From Chiridota heheva (lineage: Eukaryota; Echinodermata; Holothuroidea; Apodida; Chiridotidae): a stretch of 64,000 bases of DNA. The notes beneath the pieces were generated by a model. The model was not told the DNA's origin, ran no database searches, and saw only the letters and a list, made by a program, of their open reading frames with translations. The translations under genes were made by a program, and so were the position numbers. Shown here one piece after another: positions 22,540 to 34,802 of the stretch. The first letter of the stretch is position 1. Each line of letters begins with the position of its first letter. The stretch covers positions 1,206,001 to 1,270,000 of the forward strand of contig JAIGNY010002025.1 in the NCBI GenBank assembly GCA_020152595.1, given 5' to 3'.

Positions 22540-24282
22540 GCCTGAAAGTTGAAACCTTAAATTCTTAAAGAGGCACAGATATAGTGGCAACAAGTTCAGC
22601 TTATCCATTAACCATAAAAACAAACAAAAAAGTTTAATCAAAATCGACCGTTTTGAATCTTAGAGTCTTATCATAATAAATTATGCCAATTCTATTCATT
22701 TACTTGAAATTTTGTGACATCCAACAAAAAAAACATGAATTTCCGTATGTTAACCTATTGTTTTTCAATTCTTCACCACCATTCTGTGAATGGGAGCAGT
22801 TGAATATAACCAAAACATTTTGAATTTCCATCAAAATTTGTCAAAAATTTAGTAGCTGAGAAAAAAATGTAATGATTATCAAATTGAATCAAAATAAGGA
22901 ATATGACTTTGCTGAAATTTCAATCAGCACTAAAGCTATGGTACTTTCAGAAATTAAGATGTAAACCTCTGGGATATCGGGGTTACTATATACATTTTGG
23001 GTAACTGGACTTAAAATGAGACCCACCTAATTGCACATGTGATGATCCCAAATGGATTGATTAATTGCCAATTCCATAGGTAAGAATATAAGACACAGAC
23101 AAGTTAACAAAGTTCCACATATCAATGTAATCAATTCGTAGCTCAATTCAATCAGGCTGTAAAATATCAACAACAGGATATTAAATTCCAAATACCACAA
23201 GTATGAAAATAATCCTTGACTTCATAATATCAATCAACAGTTACAATAACTATCCCTTGCTATAAACTAACTAAAATTATTGGCCAATAATAAATGCTTA
23301 ACAATTATTCACAACCTGCAACACACATCCTCACCCCACCAGTGCAGAAGCTTCTCTGTTTCAAACATACACAACTCTGTAACAGTTTATTATTACAATT
23401 ATCGTTTTTGTTATTATGCCCAAAACATTTCTGTATATTTCCAATTTAAAACTTATGCTATGGACGCTTTAACTTACTACTATGTCACATATAAACAAAC
23501 TCAAAGTAAGTTGTAAATGAGACCTCATGAATAATCATTACATGACATCATTTTGAATTTGACCTGCCCTGACAACAACATACACTTGTGTATATTGTAA
23601 CCGTACACTGGCAGTAAGTACACTTACAGACTGACAGACAATCCCTGTAACTAAGTTGGAGAACTTTTACTGCAATCATGTACATATATGGTGCAAAACA
23701 GCAGTAAAATATATAAAATCAATTAAACTGACACTTATATACATGACATCAGGTCGAGTTGCAATCAACCAGTAAAAGCAAGCAACTTTGAATGAAGCCT
23801 AAGCTTTAATGGTAAAGTTGGTACTAAGCTCAAGTTGGTATGGTCTGACTGTAAAGCCTATTATTATGGCCTGCACTATGGCCTATTACTAAGGAGGCCA
23901 AAACAATAAAATTTCCCAATGCGACGTGTAGCCACGGATTTTATGACTTTGTGATTTGCGAGCATGCGCAGTTACTATTTTAACTTTCAACTATATGCAT
24001 TAAAAATACTTCTTTTTAACTTACAATATTTACTACTTTTATTAAACATATCTAAAAGTTGATATGATATTACTTATTTGTGTAGTATTACCTTTCATAT
24101 AAGACCAAAATTATACAATTTGATGAAAAATTGATGAAAATTTGAGTGAATTACGTGATGATAAAAAATGCTATATCGGAGACTTGAAGCCGTGTGAAAT
24201 TTTTGGGACATGAGTTGGTGTTGTGTGTTATGCAGTGTGGGTTTATCAAAAGCCATCACTGTTATATCGTTCATCACCTATA
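22540..24282. other. AT-rich stretch without recognised features
   Basis: No gene or repeat family is recognised. Scattered short frames of 60-80 codons lack motifs. Confidence 0.4.
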
Positions 24283-24390
24283 TTGTTTGTTTGATGAGGG
24301 CTTAACGGCACCACGACAACAAGGGTCAAATTGTGCCTGAGAGGTCAGATCATTTTAGAGGTAGGAAGGAAAGGAAACAGGGGGAGAATC
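24283..24390 (-). mobile_element. RNase H LINE, 3' UTR fragment 2
   Basis: About 108 bp matching the terminal 3' UTR at 61568-61670: CTTAACGGCACCACGAC, AAATTGTGCCTGAGAGGTCA and AACAGGGGGAGAA. A very short 5'-truncated insertion. Confidence 0.75.
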
Positions 24391-26100
24391 ATCACCTTCT
24401 AACCTATAACCAATATGTGGCCACAATACCTCATGATATTTGAGTTTTAAGTTTTCAAAACCATTTTCATTTTCATTTTTTAAGCATGCTTATCAAAACA
24501 CAAGTACAAAAACTCAAGCATTGTTTGAAAGAGAATTTTCTTATCTTTAAAATGAGATATAATTCATCACTATGCCCCATTTACACAGCAAGCGATTTGT
24601 TTTCTAATTGACCCATGATTTTGCAATCGATATCTTCGAAGCTGCGTTATAAGTAGTAACTTGTAAGTTCCAAGTTGTAAACAACACCGTATTGTAGCTG
24701 GAATTCCCGTTTTTTGAGGGTAATTGTAAGCTTAGATGATTTATCAGCTGGATTTAGAGTTATTTTAAGCCGATTTCAGCAGGCAGTACCGACACTGTAC
24801 AGTACCTTTGTAATGTAACTACTGATACTGTAACATTAGAGTACACACATACAAGAATTAACTGTGTGCAGTAACATTAACAAGCACTGTAGCAGCCATT
24901 TTCGACTGCAATTTGTAGTGTAGGCCTGTTAATGTTTATTTATTGTGTACGGACCATCTTGAATTTAAATTCTTAGTTATTGCTGAAAGAAAAGTTGACT
25001 TTTAGTTTAGATCTTTTTGTAATAAAAAAGTTTAATCTCTGCAGCTTTTTTAAGCTTCGCCGATGGCCTATTTTTGTTTTTTTGTTTTTGAGGGGAAAGG
25101 GCGGACGTGGGGATCAACTGAACATTGCGGTTATGCTGTGCATACCATCATGAATTTTCTTGATCTATGCATATGATTTGTTAAAATACTATCATTGCTA
25201 AAAGAAAATTAAATTTTGATTAAATAAACTTTATTTTTTATATTTTTCATTATTCACTGCACAGCTAATTAGGGCCTGCTTTTTAGGCGAGTTAAACATT
25301 TTTCGGTAAACTGAACATATCGTGGGTATGCTACTACTAAATATTTTTTTATTTTTTTATTTAAACTTTCATTAAAATCACTTGCAGCTACCTTGGCCTA
25401 TGGCCTGTTATTTACTTTTTCGTGCGAGTGCCAGTTATTTATCAATCTACCGAACATTGCAAGTACACTGTTACTGAGTGTGTACCATCATGAATTGTGT
25501 ATAATTTGTTTAATAATATTGATGAGAGAAACTTAACTTTTTATTAAACAAAACTATTTTCTTATTTCATCACTATTTTTTTCTTTCTTTTTTTCATAAA
25601 AATGTATGCATTTTGTGCTCATACTTTAAACATTTTGATTAATATTCATACTTAGTTAATTCATTAAACAATTAATCAGTTGTTAAATGTTTGTATTATT
25701 TCAACATTCTAATGCAATAATTACAAGTTCATTCAAATTGGTTTTAATCAAATTAAATGCATAGTTTTAGACAATGTCATAGAAAATAACCCAAAATGTA
25801 GAGAATTCCAATTAATTTCATGTTTACTAATTTTTTTATATTTGTGTTTGTGTTTTCCCAATTTGATGTGTTATGGTTTGTTTACATATTAACAATGTCA
25901 TTAAATCTTTAACGATATCATGTTTTCTATCACTATTCTTTTAAGTTAAAGAGAACATTGTACAGAACAAGAAAATACTTAATATCAGTGGTAAAGTAAC
26001 ATGTCCAAACATTTATTATGCTTTAGAAATGCTTACTTCTTCAAAATTGACCAAAATTTGGCTAAATCAGGTTGTCATGTAAAACAGCAATTAAATTTGG
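24391..26100. other. AT-rich stretch without recognised features
   Basis: Unique-looking sequence. TTTTT- and TTTGTTTTT-rich patches are present. A weak repeat theme of AACATTG/ACCATCATGAATT occurs near 25120, 25320 and 25450, suggesting an old tandem duplication of about 170-300 bp. No exon is recognised. Confidence 0.35.
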
Positions 26101-26399
26101 GATGATCTAACCCTTACAAAAAAGAGTATGTCAAACCTTGTCTGTGTTTCTGCAGGAACACATGTGGCAGACAAAAGACTTCATGTGTGGCAAACAAAAG
26201 TGACACACATGACAATGCATGAAATTGGAACTAATCCCCTGCGTGTCTAACAGGTAATCCCACATGTGTTCGTGTGTGGCTGACATGCATGTAAATTGTG
26301 TGAAAATAAGTGTTTTAAGAAGACAGGAAAAAGTGTGGTAAAACGAATTCCATTCTGTGTCAAGAAATGTGGCAAAACGTGGCAACTTTGAAGTAATTT

Positions 26400-26570
26400 T
26401 GGACCAGCTGAATGGACTTAGCAATATACATGACATCACCACCAAAAATAGGGCACACAAATAGATAATGGGCTATCTGTGTACAACATGATGTCCTGTA
26501 TCCAATGTATTATTCTTGAGTTAGGCTACTGTGTTAACAAGCTCTTTTCAGCAAAACTGTATTTAATTGA
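26400..26570 (+). mobile_element. Element G, partial copy
   Basis: Contains CATGACATCACCACCAAAAA, ATGGGCTATCTGTGTAC and ACAAGCTCTTTTCAGCAAAA in the order found inside element G. It covers roughly one internal repeat unit. The sequences on both sides (26130-26400 and 26600-26900) share GTGGCAGACA and GCATGAAATTGGAAC, so this fragment may sit inside another element. Confidence 0.65.
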
Positions 26571-27172
26571 TATTTAACAATATGAACGATGAAGAAATAT
26601 TTTATGGTGTAAACGCTTTGTCTGGTACTTATTACACAGGTTTTCTCTTGTTTCCTGTATGACACGCATTGTCCTGTTGGACACAGGAAAAGCTGTCAAG
26701 TGTAGTTTCCATGTTTTATGTGTAAAAGAGTGGCAGACACTGTTTGTTTTTTGTAGAATGAGTGACAAAAAGTGTCAAACTAGTGCAAATACCAAGGATT
26801 ACCGTGGGTTTGCATGTGTGTTCATGCATGAAATTGGAACAACTGACATAAGTTTTTTTGTGAGAGAAGTGACACCTTTTTTTCCCATAACTTGAGAACC
26901 CTGTCACCTAGATGTATGTATTTACATGATTCTTTTTTAATTGTTTCTACAACTAACAGCTTTCATTGAATCATATTCATAAACAGCTACATGCTACTTT
27001 GAATTTTCACTATAGCCTCCCAAAGAGCACTATGGTGGAAGAAGACAATTAAGGATTTTTTGAAAAATGACATAAATTTACATAAAATATAATGTATCTT
27101 GGTGAAAGAAATAGCCACAATTGAATTATTCCATAAAAATGTTGCTAACTGCTATGAGGGTACTGTACATGT

Positions 27173-27305
27173 ATTATACACAAATGTATTACACACAAAT
27201 GTATTATACACAAATGTATTATACAGTACACAAATGTATTATACACAAATGTATTATATACAAATGTATTATATACAAATGTATTATACACAAATGTATT
27301 ATACA
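27173..27305. repeat. 15-bp minisatellite
   Basis: About nine units of ACACAAATGTATTAT, with an ACAGT insertion between units 4 and 5. A multiple of three, so all frames stay open and give spurious YKCII-type peptides. It ends 17 bp before an element G copy. Confidence 0.9.
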
Positions 27306-27321
27306 CAATAGTTAAAAAAAA

Positions 27322-28370
27322 ACAGAAAACCAAAAAAAGTTTAGTGGTTCCGATGCATTCTTTCATTGTTGGTTGACTTCCAAGTTTTATACTAACTGGC
27401 ATTGCATATCATTAAATATGCTAAAAACACATATTCACAAGCCATGCCCACCATGCATAATCAATCAAATAGAACCTATTGACAACACTTGTATGATGCA
27501 AAACATGCATAAGGTTGCATATTTATCACTGTTTAAAAGGAATATTCCCATGAATTTTCATTTTTTCATATATGATAGAGAAAATTTGTAGAAACAAAGT
27601 GGTAAAAAAAACTATGTTAATAACTTTTCCCGTTTAGAAGTTATAACAATTTAAAGAGTAGAAAAATGTTCTTAAAAACACCTCATATAGTATGTCCTTC
27701 AGCTCGGTGAGGTCATCTAAGTCAATTCCAGCACAGTTCTTATGTATTTCTTATAAATTTATTCACACTTTCTTTACATTATCGAACAGCATGTTTAGTT
27801 AGATATAGAGATAGGGTGGAATATTTAATTTACAAGAAAACATTGTTTTTTTTTTGGTGTACATCGCATTTACAATGAGAAAAATATCCATTTTTTTCTT
27901 CAAGAAATACAAAAGGCGTTTTGTTGAAATTGTCTCTATGACATCACAGATGTTGCCAATCAGTCACTTTTGTCCAAATTCAATTTTTTTATATAATTTT
28001 GTAACTTCTAAATGGAATAAGATATTAACATAGTTTTTTCACCACTTTGTTTCAAAAAAAATTCTCTATCATATATGAAAAGATGAAAATCCATCCTACC
28101 TACATAACATCACTACCAAACCAATAGGTCACATATACGGACCATAACTTAACTACATACAGTGTACCACATATGACGTGTGGGATCTGTTTACAAGTGT
28201 TTTTGTAGCATATTGCAAGAGTATTGCTCTAGAGATATCATGTTAACAAGCTTGCTGTCACAGTAACAAACACATACATACACACACATACATACGCACA
28301 CCCTTACATGTACACATACATACACATGCCAGCATAGGTTCCTCATGCTATTAGCATCGGAACCAAAAAA
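27322..28370. mobile_element. Element G, copy 3, internally deleted
   Basis: The left end AGTGGTTCCGATGCATTC and the right end GCATCGGAACCAAAA form inverted termini. The interior matches parts of copy 1 (AAGCCATGCCCACCATGC, GTACCACATATGACGTG, ATAGGTTCCTCATGC). Removing the nested foldback (560 bp) leaves about 490 bp, so roughly 1.1 kb of the full element is missing. A CACATACATAC-rich stretch precedes the right end, as in the split copy. Confidence 0.7.
27536..28095. mobile_element. Foldback family H, palindromic copy in element G
   Basis: Left arm ATATATGATAGAGAAAATTT, AAACAAAGTGGT and CTATGTTAATA. Right arm, inverted: the same words in the same order. Arms extend over at least 200 bp, to GAGGTCATCTAAGTC on the left and ATGACATCACAG on the right. 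The left terminus is AAAAGGAATATTCCCATG. It interrupts element G copy 3, so it is younger than that copy. Confidence 0.8.
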
Positions 28371-28728
28371 CCATTAATTAAACTTTTTTGAGGAACATTT
28401 TGTACACTAGCTTAATAATACAATTTTGATTATTTCAAAAGCCTTAAATAGCACTTTAACTTAGTTCAACAAAGTGTTGCATTGAATAGTGCATTTTTGT
28501 TGCATTAATTGATCCAGAAGTAGAGAAAGATTTTGCACACATCAACCAGAACGGGCGGGGGAGGAGAAGGAAGGGGGGGAGGGAAGGGGGTGGCGCATGG
28601 GGGACATGGCAAAGTTTGAATTGTCAAAAAATATATTTTATTCAACATGGCTATTTTTGACATTTTATAAAGCGGGCTAGGGGATGGGGATAGTCTGTAT
28701 CATTGCAAAATTGTATGCTGCCATACTA

Positions 28729-28898
28729 CAAACCGCGACAAAAGTACTTGACACCTTTTTTCATTCCCCTTCTACCCCTTTTTAATGTTGAAATTAAATT
28801 TCAGCTCTCCTTTGTTACTCCTTTTTGGCATGCCGAGAAACGAACAACATTGAAACAGGGGGGAGGGGAAAAAGTGTCAAGTATTTTGACGCGGATTG
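28729..28898. mobile_element. Tc1/mariner-type MITE
   Basis: A TA dinucleotide flanks both ends (28727-28728 and 28899-28900). Terminal inverted repeats CAAACCGCGACAAAAGTACT and CAATCCGCGTCAAAATACTT continue into TTGACAC(C/T)TTTTT, about 30 bp in total. TA target duplication is diagnostic of the Tc1/mariner superfamily. The 170-bp length excludes a transposase gene. Confidence 0.8.
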
Positions 28899-29106
28899 TA
28901 GATCGTTCCTAATCATCTTGATTTAGTTTTTTTAAATCTGTGTATTGTCCCCAAGACCCCCACTGTGGCTTTGTCCCTGGACCCCTAAGGCGGGCCCCTT
29001 GGTTTGTGCACCCCCTCAATATCAAACCCTTGTAGCGCCACTGGTTGTGATGCTAGAACATTAATGATATAGTAGCTCAATATATATTTTGGGGGTCGGT
29101 ATAAGA

Positions 29107-29465
29107 CTGGTTCCGACATCGCTGCAGAGGCCAAAATCCCCACAGGCCCCCAGGCATGCCAGGACTCAAGTTGCCCCACTGTGTATATTGCAGCTTAAAT
29201 ATTGTTTGAAAATGTAAAAACTGTTTTTTCAAATAAGCCTAAAAAACTTAAGCCCCAACTGTATTACAATGTAAACTTTATTAACAATGCTTGCTTTAGA
29301 GTGAAATTGGAATCATAAACAGACAAACTAATAGCAAAATACTGCTGTATAAAATCAAGATAAATTTTGCATCCTTACAACAAGACATGATTTTAACTAT
29401 GATATATTTTATTCATACTGCTAACTGGCTAATATATTGGCCATTCGGAGCAAATAATTAATTAT
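29107..29465 (+). repeat. Dispersed block A, copy 2
   Basis: Second copy of the 18770-19085 block: CATCGCTGCAGAGGCCAAAA, CAAGTTGCCCCACTG and AAAATCAAGATAAATTTTGC. Upstream at 29035 is GTAGCGCCACTGG, a CAGTGGCG-type end on the minus strand. Followed, after about 125 bp of other sequence, by family H again, as at 19.5 kb. Confidence 0.65.
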
Positions 29466-29589
29466 CGTAATTAATGAAGCACAATTAATCAATAATAACA
29501 TCCCACAAATACACGTCCAGTGGCAATAATTATAACAAAATATAACTAAAAAGATTTCAAAGAATAATTTCAGGTTCAAGCAAGTATAT

Positions 29590-30215
29590 ATCTTACATGA
29601 CTGAGGACTTCAAAAGAAACAACATAGTGATGAAAGCATTCAAAAATCTTATTCCATTAAGGAGATATCTAGGTTTAAGATTTGGTATCATTTGTGTAAA
29701 AACGACTGAAATCAGACTAGTTGTGATGTCATAGCCTCAGATTTCCCAACTTCTTTGTATATTCTATCATATTTTGGTCTGCCATTTTGTGGCTTAAAAA
29801 CCATGGGATATGTCAAAAAAGTAGTAAAACTGAATTAATAATATACCACCGGAAAAAAGCTAGGAAAGATAATTTAGATAACGAAGAAAAATAAATGATA
29901 ATAATTATCAATTGTTAAGAATGTGATGCATACGCCAACTTAGACTTGTTACAAGCAGTCACTGACATTTCTACACAGATATGGCAGAGCTTTACACTTC
30001 AATATCTCCTGAGCAAAATAAGATTTTTTGAATGCTTTCTCCACCATTTTGTTTCTTTTAAAGTCCTCTTTCATATAAGATGGACATGCTTGATCCCTAA
30101 ACTAATCCTTTAACAGAATAAGATTTTTGAATACTTTCTTCACCATTTTGTTTCTTTTTAAGTCCTCTTTCATATAAGATGGATGCATACTTGACTACTG
30201 AACTAATCCTTTACA
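29590..30215. mobile_element. Foldback family H, long copy 2
   Basis: Left arm GGACTTCAAAAGAAACAACA followed by AATCTTATTCCATTAAGGAG. The centre is ACCATGGGATATGTCAAAAA. The right side ends with two tandem end units (30005-30110 and 30111-30215) containing TCCTCTTTCATATAAGATGG. Same architecture as 19500-20265 but with a tandem right end, as at 1-160. Confidence 0.7.
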
Positions 30216-30374
30216 AGAATACCCTTAAAAAAAAAGGCTGTCATGGCATTTAATAAATATATTTTTGTTTGGATAGTAATAAAGAAAGCAGTGGTGTGTC
30301 TTAACGGGGCGAGATTTTTCCCCCTAAAAAATCATAGCCCCCCCCTCCCCTCAAAAAAAAAAAACAGTTTTTAA

Positions 30375-30620
30375 CTGCTGTGAAATTTTCATGAATTTGA
30401 AGGAAATCTTTGTCAATCTTTGGGAAATCTCCTTTATTTTGGGGGAAATTTCATTCATTTTCGGGAAATCAAAGAACTTGAAGCTCCCTGGTGAAATCTT
30501 CTTCAATTTCCGGAAAAATTTCCTTCAATTTCTAGGAAAATTCTTCACTTTCCAGTAAAGCAAGTGTCAATTCAAAAAATTCTCAGGAAGTTTTGCAAAA
30601 ATCGAACAAAATTTCAAACA
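30375..30620 (-). repeat. Degenerate GAAAATTTC array, inverted copy
   Basis: Units such as GGGAAATTTCATTCATTTTC and CTTCAATTTCCGGAAAAATT are the reverse complement of the array at 19095-19490. It is next to a family H element, as there. Confidence 0.55.
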
Positions 30621-32520
30621 ATTTTACTCATTTCCCTTTAAGTTTATGTTAAAAAAAATTCATACTTTCATCGAAACATTAATAGCATGTATGAAACCGG
30701 GAAATAGTATCCTTTCGGGAGGCCCTAACTCCTACACCTCTGTCCTCCTTAATCTGTAAACGGCATTCAGTGGTTTTTTGGTGTTTTTTTTTTTTTTTTT
30801 GGGGGGGGGGCTTAAACCCCCTCAAAAATGAAAAGCTAGCTAGACATGACCACTAAAGAAAGAGAACAAAGTTATGTAGGTTTAATTTATTCATTATAAA
30901 ATAGAATAGATGCAACAAATAAAGATGATATCCAACTTGGTTCTCCTGAAATAAATTCTACCAACCCCGAATTTGACAGGTTGCAAGATTAGTGTCTAAA
31001 TGATGGACGCTAATAATTTCTTAACCTGTTAACTTGGCTCTTAAGTTTCAGAACTGCATCCGGTATAGTCAACATTCTGACAGTATTATATGCTCTAGCC
31101 ACTACATGGCTGCTATACAAGTACTGCAAGTATTGCCTAGCGTGTCACTACATTGCCTCAGGCTACTGGTTTATCTCCCTACATCCGTTGAGACTAGCCT
31201 CATTCATTTCAAATAATATTATTCTCCTTCACTATCTCTTTGTGACTCTTCAAGAAATATTTTGGTGTAATAAATATTTTCTATTATGTTTCTAAAACAG
31301 TAAAAATGTCTAAATAATACCATTCTTTATATCACTTCTTAGACCTGGCTATTAAAATATTGGATTGACACCTGGAAGTTTATATCTAATTCCTCAAGGT
31401 TGACAATTCACAGGACTTTTGAGATTAAAAACAACGTCATAAATTTCTGTAATTAGCGTTGTTAAAATTGATTGTAGCATAGTAACCAATAAATACAACC
31501 TTCAATATATAGCAATTAATTTAAAGTCAATATTCTCTTTATTTAATTAAATTTAAAATAGCATTAAAAGATGGCGGATTTTTAGCATGGAGTTTACAAT
31601 ACTAGACCTGTCGCATCCCGAGGGCCACAACAGAAAAATTTCTTTTGTAGTCCTCTGTCAAAGATGGACCACTTCCTTGACCCCTGAACAAATACACATC
31701 AAGAATAAACTTGCAATTTTATGCATCAACATATGCAAAGAAATAATTTCAACTTCTCCAATTTAGCAATACTGTGGGACAGATCCCAAATGGGATATTA
31801 GGCCCAATTAGAACATGTGTCTAACTGTAGTTTAAGGCTCGAACCATTGAAAGCAGAGTTTTCTTTCCATCCAAGGAATTTGGTGGTATTTTCCAAGCCA
31901 ATTCTATTATATATGCTAAATTCACTCGGACTGCGCAGAGCGAAATTCGAGTACTTGGAATATTTTTAGTGAATTTTGGAATGCAAAAGTCGTTAAAACT
32001 ACGCAACAATATGCACTGTTATTGCATCAACACATCAATCTATTTAAGACAAACATATAGTAGCAACACAGCAAAATATCCAAAAGACACATAGGACATG
32101 ATAAAGGGTCCGCTTGCAAAAATCTGAACATATTGCGCTCGGGAGGCGGGGGCCAAAGCGGGGCAGAACCTGGCTCTTAAGTTAAGACATCGGGGCCCGC
32201 TGGGCCACCCACCGATAAGCTCAAATCCCTTACCAGGGATGTTGAGCTTAAAAGGGTCTTTCAATTGACTATCTCAACTTTCCAAGAGCAAGAATTCTCT
32301 AAGAAAACCAGAAGCTAAACATAAAGTTGAATGAATTTTCTTCCCCCTCCCCACCCAAACTATTTGAATCAAATAAGAATCCTACATCATTATGTGTACA
32401 TCATGTACTGTAACAGCATTCAACATATCATAAATCTGGCTTCCGGGAGGAGAAGGGAGACAGGGAATAAGAAGGGGAAAGGGGGAAAGGGGGAGAGCAT
32501 TTCATACTAAAAGTGGTAAA
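30621..32520. other. Stretch without recognised gene
   Basis: AT-rich. It contains T and G runs at about 30783-30809 and a short family H fragment at 31630-31690 (TAGTCCTCTGTCAAAGATGG). Around 32120-32230 is a GC-rich patch whose reverse strand has weak tRNA-like boxes. No coding exon is recognised. Confidence 0.35.
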
Positions 32521-32735
32521 GGTGTGCAGTGCAGCCCACCAAGCAAAAAACATACCTGCAGTATGACAGATTTTTTGGTAACTGCAGTATGAAATTATAC
32601 AATTTTGATAACCGCAGTATGAAAGAAGTCAATTACAGTATGAGTATTGAGTATTCAATAAAAAATATTGTAAAAATGGACCAGCAGTACATAATTAACA
32701 CAGTAAAATTTCACTTTTTGGGACCTGCACTACAA
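32521..32735 (+). repeat. Dispersed repeat P, copy 2
   Basis: Same ordered words as 14238-14372, from GTGCAGTGCAGC to TTTTTGGGACCTGC. It has an inserted stretch in which CTGCAGTATGA, CCGCAGTATGA and TACAGTATGA recur, about 80 bp longer than copy 1. Confidence 0.65.
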
Positions 32736-33279
32736 AAATGATGGGAAAAGAACACAATTTCATTTTTTCTTTTTTTCAAATTGTTGGTACTTTTTTTTTT
32801 TTTTTAAAGACACCTGCACTACCAAAATGGTGCAAAAAAGGCACCTGCTCGGGTGGCACATACACATATACCCCCCCGCCCCCCCTTCCTCTTCCCGGGT
32901 CTGGCTGCCTGGGAACGCCAAAAATCTTATCCAGACAACCATGACATTTATTTGACCTGCTAGAATGCACAACTTTTGTTATCAGAAAAATTTGAATTGC
33001 ACGTATACAAACAAATTTTCACAGACAATCTGATATACTTTCAGGACAACCACAAGTACAGATACTTGTACCCTGTAGGCAAGTTGATTTTTGTTGATTT
33101 GTCAAACGAATTGTGCATTGTCTTCAAGCTACAAACAATAGATATACTTCAGCTTCTTTTTTGAGCTAAGCAATCGTTATATTTCAAAATTTCTCGTATT
33201 TTTCAAACTTAAAAATAAAATTACATTATTAATGAATGTTCTCTTGCGGCACTTTTTGAGCGATTGCTCACATCTTATG

Positions 33280-33598
33280 CACTTGTCAGTTGTATTGACT
33301 CACCCCTACTATCCCTGGCAATGTCAGTCAAAGGTGAGTCATTGACATGAAATAGTGACTCACATGTGCATCATTGTACCAAATTGTCAGTCACCAGAGT
33401 GACTCTGGGGTGAGTCATTTGCTTCAGACCCTTTGACTTTGTACAGAGGTGATTGGTTTGGGGTGAGTCATTTCACAAAAAATGTCAGTCATCTAGGTGA
33501 TTGAGGGGTGCATCAATGTATGTGTTTTGTCCACCCACTTTGGTGTAATGACTCACCTTGTCTGGGGGTGTAGGGGTGAGTCACACAATTGACAAGTG
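33280..33598. mobile_element. TIR element with seven AP-1 motifs
   Basis: The left end CACTTGTCAGTTGTATTGAC and, inverted, the right end CACTTGTCAATTGTGTGACT both continue into TCACCCCTAC. Inside are seven perfect TGA(G/C)TCA sites at 33296, 33335, 33356, 33411, 33464, 33549 and 33577. TGTCAGTCA and GGGGTGAGTCAT words recur, so the interior looks built from short inverted motif copies. Non-coding, 319 bp. TGASTCA is the known AP-1 (Fos/Jun) site; binding here is not shown. Confidence 0.75.
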
Positions 33599-33721
33599 AT
33601 TAATCAATGAATGATATGCATATTGATACACAATAGCTTCTATCATTGAATATAAAATCTAATACTCCTGACTTTTAACACAAGTAAGATTGCAAGCTTA
33701 CTAGTAGGCTATAAAGAAATC

Positions 33722-33875
33722 TTAAAAGGAATATTTCCACAGTTTTTTGTAAAATTCTATTTGAAAAGAATAATTTTAGAGCCAATTTGATACAAAAATC
33801 AGGTTGATATCATATTCCGTTCAGGAGATATAGATTTTAAAGATTTCCCAATTGCAAATGTTTATGTATTTCTTT
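33722..33875 (+). mobile_element. Foldback family H, AATATTCCC end, partial
   Basis: AAAAGGAATATTTCCACAG, CAATTTGATACAAAAATCAG and GTTGATATCATATTCCGTTC follow the order of 18094-18240. Only the first ~150 bp is present. Confidence 0.6.
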
Positions 33876-34202
33876 GAATGTTAATTGGTTGTTTTGTATG
33901 ATTAGAAACAATTTTCCAAAAGTTATTGAAGTAAGGTATATTTGGCAATGTATATAAATACCTAAGGGGCTGCATCAAAAAGGCTTTAGGCGACCGCCAC
34001 CTGACCGATGGTAGACCAATCACAGACGGAGCCCAACCCAAAAATAGCTTAGAGTTGCCTATTGAATCAATGTCAATTTTAATTTCAATTTATTGCTTCC
34101 AGTACAAATGTACATTTGTAAAAAGGATTAACATTTAATAACATACATATAATAAAGAAAATAAAATTACATAAAACATAGTTATGATATAAATGATAAA
34201 TC

Positions 34203-34302
34203 TATAAATACAAAAAATAAATATAATATAATATATATATATAATATAATAATATCCATAAATACAAAAATAAATATAATATAATATATATATATATATA
34301 AG
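34203..34302. repeat. Duplicated AT-rich unit with TA tract
   Basis: ATAAATACAAAAAATAAATA followed by a TAATATA tract occurs twice in tandem (34203-34247 and 34257-34302). Simple-sequence expansion. Confidence 0.8.
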
Positions 34303-34802
34303 ACATAACCTATTAAAATGATTTAAAGGATTAAAAAAGAATCAAAGGATTAAAAAAGAATTAAAGAAGTGACCGTAGCTGTTCATTTTGTATATAAAGA
34401 GCCACCTGGTAGATAAAAGAATGTCAACACAAGAAACATGCATCCACGCATTCACTCTTAGTTTGCATACACTGAATGCACTGTACAATGTGTGTGAGCT
34501 TTCTGTGTTTATTTCCGTAGGAATGGGGGAATAACTATGCAAAAGTTCAACAAAAGAAAATCTCTTTTGTTTGCCCATGGTTGCTGGTGAAAATATTTTG
34601 TTTTGAATTCGACTTCTGAAGTGGCATGAACTTGTAGCTACATATATATGCATATAAACTTTTGCAAGTTCAATCTGTGTTCTCCTATAGTGTAGTCAGA
34701 AAGCCTACATTAACAGTGTTTCACAGGCTTTAATGAATCGCATAAAATATTATAACCATACAGATCGTGATCGTTGCTGGTTTTGTGCCTCTTTACTCTC
34801 CA

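Noticed and set aside
32120-32235. tRNA-derived SINE head on the minus strand
   Set aside because: TGGCCCAGCGGG and GGTTCTGCCCC resemble the boxes, but there is no second copy or tail in the window.
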